64,000 bases of DNA from Flavisphingopyxis sp963800335 (GTDB lineage: Bacteria; Pseudomonadota; Alphaproteobacteria; Sphingomonadales; Sphingomonadaceae). Location: assembly GCA_963800335.1 (NCBI GenBank), contig CAWDAN010000005.1:124001-188000 (forward strand), given 5' to 3'. Shown piece by piece: positions 58,776 through 64,000 of the stretch (its first letter is position 1; the number at the start of each line of letters is the position of its first letter). A program made the translations under genes and the position numbers. A model generated the notes under the pieces. That model ran no database searches. It was not told the origin of the DNA and saw only the letters and a list, made by a program, of their open reading frames with translations.

Positions 58776-59562
58776 CAAGACGGTCCCGCGCGACCTGGGC
58801 CGTGCGCGTGATCAACGCGCGCATCGCGGCGAGCTCGGCCGGGTCGGGGGTGCCCGACCATTCGTCCATGAAGAACTTCTTGAACTCGATGGCGATCGCG
58901 CAGCCAACCTCGGGATAGCGCGCATGGACGAAGCGCGTCTGTTCGCCCTTGCCCTGGAAGGCGACGTTTTCCCGCACGTCGAGGCGGCGGCCGTTGAAGT
59001 CGAACGCGCGCATCGCCTCGATGACCGGGTCGAGCACCGGCGCCCAGTAATCGCGCGGCATCGAAAACGTGCCGATGTTGATGTCGGGCGCATCCTGCTG
59101 CGGCGTCGGATCGGCCTCGGCACCGCCACGCCGATGATTGTAGCTGTGGACATCGAGCAGGACGAACCGGCCATGACGGTGGGCGAGATCGTCGAGCAGG
59201 CCGCCGAGCATCCGATAATAGCTGGCATGCAGCGCAAGCGATCGCGCAACGAGATCGTCGGCCGGCGGCGCATGCCAAATGTCTAGCCCCCAGGCCATGT
59301 CGGGCGTTCGATAGATCGCGCTGTCGGCCCCGCGGTTAAGGTCGAATTCGAATCGCGACCGCGCGGCAACGATATGCGTCGCGACGCCTTCGATCGCCTG
59401 GCCTGTAAACGGATCTTCCTCGCGTAACCGGCCCGGATCGTCGAGCTTCATCGCCGCGCTTACCTCGTCGCGCAGTCCGTTGCCGTCATGGATCGCGGTC
59501 GCCAGTACTGGGCCATCGCCGCGCTGCATTCGCCAGAGAATGTCGTTGCTCGTCGAAGTCAT
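58765..59562 (-). CDS. N-formylglutamate amidohydrolase-family protein
   Basis: The protein has 265 residues from the ATG at 59562; a GTG two codons earlier is possible. The family motifs are ATAIHDGNGLRDEV near the start, LDVHSYNHRRGG in the centre and GCAIAIEFKKFFMDEW near the end, all metal-ligand bearing. HutG-like members cleave N-formylglutamate to formate and glutamate, but no hut genes are here. Its place beside an ATP-grasp ligase and a QEGLA peptidase suggests cleavage of another amide. It overlaps the QEGLA gene by 11 bases. Confidence 0.87.
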   Translation of the reverse strand: MTSTSNDILWRMQRGDGPVLATAIHDGNGLRDEVSAAMKLDDPGRLREEDPFTGQAIEGVATHIVAARSRFEFDLNRGADSAIYRTPDMAWGLDIWHAPPADDLVARSLALHASYYRMLGGLLDDLAHRHGRFVLLDVHSYNHRRGGAEADPTPQQDAPDINIGTFSMPRDYWAPVLDPVIEAMRAFDFNGRRLDVRENVAFQGKGEQTRFVHARYPEVGCAIAIEFKKFFMDEWSGTPDPAELAAMRALITRTAQVARDRLDAL

Positions 59563-59627
59563 TCCCACCCAACGGACCGCGGCCCGCCAAGTTTCATGCC
59601 GCAGGCGAAATGTTTCACGCGCAGCTG

Positions 59628-60857
59628 TTAGCGAATGGGTCCCGGCTCGGCCCGCGCCTCGACCGCGTCGAGCACGCGCATCAGATTGCCGCCCCAGATC
59701 TTGGCGATATCATCGTCGCCATAGCCTGCCGCCTTAAGCGCGGCGGTGGCGCGCGGCAGTTGCGAAACGTCCTTCATCCCCGCGACGCCGCCGCCGCCAT
59801 CCCAGTCGGCACCGATGCCGACATGATCGACCCCTGCGACATCGATACAGTGGAGCAGCGCGCGCATGAAATCGTCGAAGCTGTCGGTGATCGGCGGTTT
59901 TGCCTTCATCAGCGCGGTGCGTCGCGCAATCAGCATCGCTTGGTCGGCGGGCGACAGGTCCTCGATATGATCCATTGCGTCGAGCACGTCGCCAAGTTCG
60001 CCGCCGAAGTTAACCGGCCCGAGGAACACGGAGTTGACCAGGATGACGCCGCCGTGCTCGGCGAGCGTCTTCATCCGCGCGTCGTCGATGTTGCGCTTGT
60101 GATCGAAGATCGCCTTGCTGCCCGAATGCGACAGGACGATCGGCGCCTTCGACCATGCGATCATCTGGTCGAAGGTCGCGTCGGACGAATGCGACCCGTC
60201 GACGATCATGCCGAGCCGGTTCATCTCGGCGAGCCATTGCCTGCCCAGCGGGCTGAAGCCGCCCCAGACCGCCTCACCCGTTGCCGAATCGGCGAGCTGG
60301 TTGGTGCGGCTGTGGACCGGCCCAGCCATCCGCACGCCTAATCCATGAAATAACGCGAGCCGCGACAGGTCCTCGCCCAGCGGATAGCCGTTCTCCATCG
60401 AGATGAAGACCGCGCGCTTGCCCGCCGCCTGCGCGGCGCGCGCATCGGCCGATGTCGTCGCAATCACCATCGCGTCCTCATGACGCGCAACGGTCTGGTG
60501 GATCGCCGCCGCTCGCCGCAGCGCATCGGCGAAGCTGTTGTCATAGCCTTGGGTCGTCAGTTCGCCTTGCGGCATGTAGATAACGAAAAACCCGCCGTCG
60601 AGCCCGCCTTCGACCATCCGCGGCAAATCGAGCTGGGTGCCATCGCCTGCTTCGCTGTGTCGCTGCGTGATGTCCCAGCCGACGCGGCCGAAATGCATCG
60701 GGCTGTCGAGATGGCTGTCGAGGACGAGCAACCGCTCGTGCAGCGCCCGGATCGCGGGCGAAACCGTCGCATCCGGGGCGGTCTCCTGGGCCCCCGCACA
60801 GGCGCTCGTTGCGGCCAGCAGCGCCGCGGCACAGGCTATCGTCACACGCTTGATCAT
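59628..60857 (-). CDS. M19-family membrane dipeptidase, probable lipoprotein
   Basis: The protein has 409 residues from the ATG at 60857 (411 from 60863). The later ATG has AGGGG seven bases ahead. A signal peptide with SAC before the mature start suggests a lipoprotein. The M19 metal motifs are VLDSHLDSP with His and Asp, the central VFISMENGYPLGED, IVDGSHSSDATF and SHSGSKAIFDHKRN, then VGIGADWDGG. It cleaves dipeptides, including those with a D-residue at the C-terminal side, in the periplasm. It lies 65 bases upstream of the NFGA gene on the same strand and may belong to that unit. Confidence 0.9.
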   Translation of the reverse strand: MIKRVTIACAAALLAATSACAGAQETAPDATVSPAIRALHERLLVLDSHLDSPMHFGRVGWDITQRHSEAGDGTQLDLPRMVEGGLDGGFFVIYMPQGELTTQGYDNSFADALRRAAAIHQTVARHEDAMVIATTSADARAAQAAGKRAVFISMENGYPLGEDLSRLALFHGLGVRMAGPVHSRTNQLADSATGEAVWGGFSPLGRQWLAEMNRLGMIVDGSHSSDATFDQMIAWSKAPIVLSHSGSKAIFDHKRNIDDARMKTLAEHGGVILVNSVFLGPVNFGGELGDVLDAMDHIEDLSPADQAMLIARRTALMKAKPPITDSFDDFMRALLHCIDVAGVDHVGIGADWDGGGGVAGMKDVSQLPRATAALKAAGYGDDDIAKIWGGNLMRVLDAVEARAEPGPIR

Positions 60858-60926
60858 CGTCATTCCCCTTAGACGAAGCAGCCTAGCGCGATTGCACGCG
60901 CGCGCAATTGCGCTATCGCAGGAAGC

Positions 60927-61106
60927 ATGAGCGAAAAATTCGAACGACACCGCCAGCCGTGGCGCAGCGACGAGATCGCCGGGCTCCACACGCTGGCCAA
61001 GAAGGGCATGGGGCTGAAGGCGATCGCCAAGGCGCTCAAGCGCAGCGAGGAATCGGTCAAGGACCGCGCGCGTGCCGACAAGATCACGATCGCCAAGCTG
61101 CGCTAG
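60927..61106 (+). CDS. 59-residue helix-turn-helix mini-protein (GcrA/homeodomain-like)
   Basis: The start ATG at 60927 has CAGGAAG just upstream. The protein reads as a single compact helical domain: WRSDEIAGLHTLAKKGMGL, then KAIAKALKRSEESVKDRAR, ending KITIAKLR. The pattern of a leading Trp, a Leu-Ala pair, a Gly turn and IAKALxRS resembles the N-terminal helix-turn-helix of GcrA and other small homeodomain-like binders. It stops at TAG directly before the GTG of the BaiN gene, so the two share one transcript. The function and DNA target are unknown. Confidence 0.65.
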   Translation: MSEKFERHRQPWRSDEIAGLHTLAKKGMGLKAIAKALKRSEESVKDRARADKITIAKLR

Positions 61107-62291
61107 GTGCCCGACAGAAGCGAAACCTATGACGCGATCGTCCTCGGCGGCGGTGCCGCGGGCCTGTTCTGCGCTGCGATAGCCGGGCAGCGCGGACGGC
61201 GCGTGCTCGTCGTCGAACACGCCGACACGCCGGGCAAGAAGATCCTCATCTCGGGCGGCGGGCGGTGCAACTTCACCAACCGCAATACCGCGCCTGATCG
61301 CTATATCTCGACCAATCGCCATTTCGCCAAGTCGGCGCTGGCACGCTACACCGCCGCCGATTTCATCGCTTTGGTCGATAGTTACGACATCGGCTGGCAC
61401 GAAAAGACGCTCGGGCAATTGTTCTGCGACGGCCCCTCGCGCCAGATCCTCGACATGCTGCTCGCCGAATGCACCAAGGGCGATGTCGAGATATCGCTCG
61501 GCCAGCCGATCGAGGCGGTCGATCACGCCGATGGGCAATACTCCGTGCGCTTCGGCGACCGCAGCGCGAGCGCGCCATCACTGGTTATCGCCACCGGCGG
61601 CCCGTCGATTCCCAAGATGGGCGCGACCGCTTTTGCCTACGACCTCGCGCGCCAGTTCGGCCTCAAGGTCGTCGAGCCGCGTCCCGCGCTCGTCCCGCTG
61701 ACGCTCGGCGGCGACGACGTGTTGTTCCGCGAACTGTCGGGCGTCTCGGCCGACGTCGTCGCGCGCTGCGGCAAGACCGAGTTCCGTGAAGCGGCGCTGT
61801 TCACGCATCGCGGCCTGTCGGGCCCCGCAATCCTGCAGATCTCGTCCTACTGGCGAAACGGCGATGAGGTCGGCATCGACTTCCTCCCCGACGCCCCGCG
61901 CGGCTGGCTGGCCGAGGCCAAGCGCGCCGCGCCCAACATGACGATCCAGCGGCAGGTCGCCGCGCAGCTTCCCGAGCGGCTGAGCGAGGCCTTGGTCGGG
62001 CGGCTCGCGCTCGACGGTCCGCTCAACGCTATCACCGACCGCAAGCTCGAAGAGGCCGAACGCCGCCTCGCCGATTGGCGCTTCACCCCCAATGGCAGCG
62101 AGGGGTTCGCCAAGGCCGAAGTCACCATCGGCGGCATCGCCACCGCGGGCCTGTCATCACAGACGATGGCGGGAAACACCGTGCCCGGCCTCTACGCGAT
62201 CGGCGAAGCGGTCGATGTCACCGGCTGGCTCGGCGGCTATAATTTCCAATGGGCCTGGGCGAGCGCGCACGCCGCCGCGCAAGCGCTCTAG
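61107..62291 (+). CDS. BaiN/HI0933-family NAD(P)/FAD-dependent oxidoreductase
   Basis: The protein has 394 residues and starts at a GTG immediately after the TAG of the mini-HTH gene. FAD-binding VLGGGAAGLFCAAIAG is at the N-terminus. KKILISGGGRCNFTNRN is the HI0933 (BaiN/YhiN) signature, and GEAVDVTGWLGGYNFQWAWASAH is the conserved C-terminal FAD contact. Family members reduce carbon-carbon double bonds in some bile-acid degraders; for most, including this one, the substrate is unknown. The 3' end lies five bases from the convergent XRE regulator gene. Confidence 0.9.
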   Translation: MPDRSETYDAIVLGGGAAGLFCAAIAGQRGRRVLVVEHADTPGKKILISGGGRCNFTNRNTAPDRYISTNRHFAKSALARYTAADFIALVDSYDIGWHEKTLGQLFCDGPSRQILDMLLAECTKGDVEISLGQPIEAVDHADGQYSVRFGDRSASAPSLVIATGGPSIPKMGATAFAYDLARQFGLKVVEPRPALVPLTLGGDDVLFRELSGVSADVVARCGKTEFREAALFTHRGLSGPAILQISSYWRNGDEVGIDFLPDAPRGWLAEAKRAAPNMTIQRQVAAQLPERLSEALVGRLALDGPLNAITDRKLEEAERRLADWRFTPNGSEGFAKAEVTIGGIATAGLSSQTMAGNTVPGLYAIGEAVDVTGWLGGYNFQWAWASAHAAAQAL

Positions 62292-62296
62292 GCCCC

Positions 62297-63709
62297 TCAG
62301 CTTTCGGCCATTGTGAATGGCGCGGTCGAACGGCGATAGTCGTCGGCGAGCAGCGTCCGGCCGATCGGCGGCGCGGCGCGCGCGATGCACGCGGGGCGCT
62401 GGCACAGGCGGCAGGTTACCCCGATCGGCGTCGGCTCGGCCGGCGTGCCATCGGCATAGACCAGCCTGGCGGCATGGTCGTGCGCGCAGCACAGGGCGAT
62501 CGCGCGCGTCATGCGCGCCGCACCGTACGTCCCGCCGCCGCTCGTCACCGTCCGCGCGATCGAAAAGAAACGCTGGCCGTCGGGCAGTTCGAGCCATTGC
62601 GTGACGATCCGCCCGGCGTCGCGGAAGGCGTCGTGGATCGACCAGAGCGGGCACGATCCGCCGTGCCGCGCAAAGGGGAAGCCCGCGCCATCGAGCCGTT
62701 TCGACACGTTGCCCGCGGGATCGATCCGGACGAAGAAGAACGGCACGCCCTCCCTGCCCGGCCGTTGCAGCGTCGTCAGCCGGTGCGCACTCTGTTCGAA
62801 GCTTGTCCCGAAGCGCCTCGCGAGCACATCGATATCATAGCGCACCTTGTCGGCGGCCTCGGCGAACGCGCCATAGGGCATCAGGATCGCAGCGGCGGCA
62901 TAGCTCGCCAGCGCGCGGCGGACGAGCGCGCGGGCATTGTCGCTCGACAGCGCCGCTCCCGCCATCGCATCGGCGATATCCGCGTCGCATTCAAGATAGG
63001 CAAGCTGGATCGCGAGCTGGAAGGCGCGGCTCGGCGCGTCGAGCGTATCGTCGATCAGCAGCTGGTCGTGATGGCGATCGAAACGCCGCGCCGAATCGAT
63101 CATTACGCTCGCGGGTAGCGCGCGGACCCGGATGTGGTGCCGCTCGGCGAGCCGCCGTTCGATCCTATCGGCGCCGACCCCGCCTTCGCCAATCTCCCCA
63201 GCGAGCGCTTCGCAGGCCGCGTCGAGCCGCGCGAAATGGTTGCGGTGCGCGGCGATGAAGGCGCGCGCCTCGACCGACGGATCGCGCGTCGCCGCGTCCT
63301 CGCTGCCACCCTCGCCCGCGCGATGATCGGCCAGCACGCTTTCCGAGGCGCGATAGGCGGCGTGCAGCCTGAGCAGCGCATCGGCAATGCCGGGGAAGTT
63401 GGCGACGACGTCGGTCGCCTCGAGCGGGTCGACATCGCAATCGGCGAAGATCGGATCGCGCAGCACCGCGCCGAGCCGCGCCTGGTGGTCGTCGCGGTCG
63501 TCGGGGGCGAGGTCGTCGAGCGCGAGCCGGTAGGTCCGCGCGATCCTCAGCAGCATCTCGGCGGTGACCGGGCGGGTGTTGCGCTCCATCAGCGCGACAT
63601 ATGACGGCGATATCGCAAGGTCGCTCGCCATCTCGGCCTGGGTAATCCCCAGCTCGCGGCGCAATCGCCGTAGCCGTGGACCGAAATAGACGCCGCGTTC
63701 CCTGCTCAT
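62297..63709 (-). CDS. XRE/DUF2083 transcriptional regulator (RamB-like)
   Basis: The protein has 470 residues. The N-terminal XRE helix-turn-helix is at about 10-65 (RLRRLRRELGITQAEMASDL). An IrrE/ImmA-like domain and the DUF2083 C-terminal domain (VTCRLCQRPACIARAAPP with paired cysteines) follow, the plan of short-chain fatty-acid regulators such as RamB. RamB-type proteins control glyoxylate-cycle genes in actinobacteria. Here the gene is divergent from aceA across 135 bases with a candidate operator, so it probably controls isocitrate lyase. The cysteine set near the C-terminus might bind a cofactor. Confidence 0.9.
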   Translation of the reverse strand: MSRERGVYFGPRLRRLRRELGITQAEMASDLAISPSYVALMERNTRPVTAEMLLRIARTYRLALDDLAPDDRDDHQARLGAVLRDPIFADCDVDPLEATDVVANFPGIADALLRLHAAYRASESVLADHRAGEGGSEDAATRDPSVEARAFIAAHRNHFARLDAACEALAGEIGEGGVGADRIERRLAERHHIRVRALPASVMIDSARRFDRHHDQLLIDDTLDAPSRAFQLAIQLAYLECDADIADAMAGAALSSDNARALVRRALASYAAAAILMPYGAFAEAADKVRYDIDVLARRFGTSFEQSAHRLTTLQRPGREGVPFFFVRIDPAGNVSKRLDGAGFPFARHGGSCPLWSIHDAFRDAGRIVTQWLELPDGQRFFSIARTVTSGGGTYGAARMTRAIALCCAHDHAARLVYADGTPAEPTPIGVTCRLCQRPACIARAAPPIGRTLLADDYRRSTAPFTMAES

Positions 63710-63730
63710 GACGCAAGCCTAGACCTATCA

Positions 63731-63767
63731 TTACAACATGACAAATATTTCCTGTAAGGACTTACAA
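63731..63767. promoter_or_regulatory. Candidate operator between the XRE regulator and aceA
   Basis: TTACA at 63731-63735, TGTAAG at 63753-63758 and CTTACA at 63761-63766 form an inverted repeat set. The last two are exact reverse complements with two bases (GA) between, and the first is a third half-site 17 bases upstream. It lies in the divergent 135-base gap, where a RamB-like regulator could act on both genes. Confidence 0.5.
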
Positions 63768-63844
63768 CTCGACCCCGCATCCCCTCGACCGGTAGCCGTT
63801 ATGACCCCACAAGCAAGGCCACATTCCAGCACATGAGGCCGACC

Positions 63845-64000
63845 ATGACCTATCACGAGCATCAATCGCACGCCGCCACGCTGATCGACGCGCAGGGCGC
63901 GCCGTGGGCGGCGATCGACGCCGATGCCGTCGCGCGGATGCAGGCGCAGAACCGTTTTCGCACCGGCCTCGACATCGCCCGCTACACCGCGGGCATCATG
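63845..64000 (+). CDS. aceA: Isocitrate lyase, N-terminal part (3' end outside window)
   Basis: The first 52 residues are seen. Sequence such as ARMQAQNRFRTGLDIARYTAGIM matches the start of the larger alphaproteobacterial isocitrate lyases. The enzyme splits isocitrate to succinate and glyoxylate and allows growth on acetate. It is divergent from a RamB-like XRE regulator. The rest of the gene is beyond the window end. Confidence 0.8.
   Translation, partial: MTYHEHQSHAATLIDAQGAPWAAIDADAVARMQAQNRFRTGLDIARYTAGIM

Overview
This window is GC-rich chromosomal DNA from an alphaproteobacterium, most likely a sphingomonad (Sphingomonadales). The clues are the gene content and neighbourhoods, groESL under both a heat-shock promoter and a CIRCE operator, a split MetH next to an ArsR-methyltransferase fusion regulator, and a relic of the intergenic repeat family common in sphingomonads. 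The genus cannot be fixed from this sequence. Genes are packed tightly: neighbours often share ATGA or GTGA stop/start overlaps, and no gene-free stretch exceeds about 260 bases. No tRNA, rRNA, CRISPR array, insertion sequence or prophage was seen.

Layout. 1-3959: end of a PaaI-type thioesterase, zapE, a four-repeat COG4705-like membrane protein and a secreted M20 peptidase. 4123-12097: a TCA-cycle block, mdh, a low-GC lipoprotein gene, sucD and all three 2-oxoglutarate dehydrogenase subunits (E1, E2, E3). 12145-15413: PepSY membrane protein, TRIC-like channel and SppA. 15509-17694: groES-groEL with promoter, operator and terminator. 17842-18764: three small lipoproteins. 18874-24541: a methionine module (SahR-like regulator, metF, two-part metH). 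24607-30646: beta-helix protein, DsbD, TlyA, TspO, UbiK, YbjN and ProC. 30650-33932: an ArsC/Spx-like protein, PurT and GuaA. 34036-36958: a Tyr/Arg/Asp-rich exported protein and a prolyl oligopeptidase lipoprotein. 37122-39678: the alpha ribosomal operon (rpsM, rpsK, rpoA, rplQ). 39936-45252: an inositol-phosphatase-like protein, PmbA, a small membrane protein, a DUF885 peptidase and an exported coiled-coil protein. 45338-50643: nadD-rsfS-rlmH-envC-ctpA-dsbB-coq7. 50755-55816: DUF3667 protein, PhoD and a penicillin-acylase-family protein. 55823-60857: GshB-like ATP-grasp ligase, QEGLA-motif metallopeptidase, N-formylglutamate amidohydrolase and M19 dipeptidase. 60927-64000: a mini-HTH protein, a BaiN-type flavoprotein and an XRE/DUF2083 regulator divergent from aceA.

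Two points matter most. First, the 55823-60857 cluster joins one amide-bond-forming ligase to three amide-bond hydrolases in one co-directional block; it is the best candidate for an uncharacterised pathway. Second, four genes (metF, the beta-helix gene, pmbA and the acylase) are broken by seven frameshifts. Every one needs removal of one net base (+1), and none of the restored frames contains a stop, so sequence or assembly error is more likely than gene decay.
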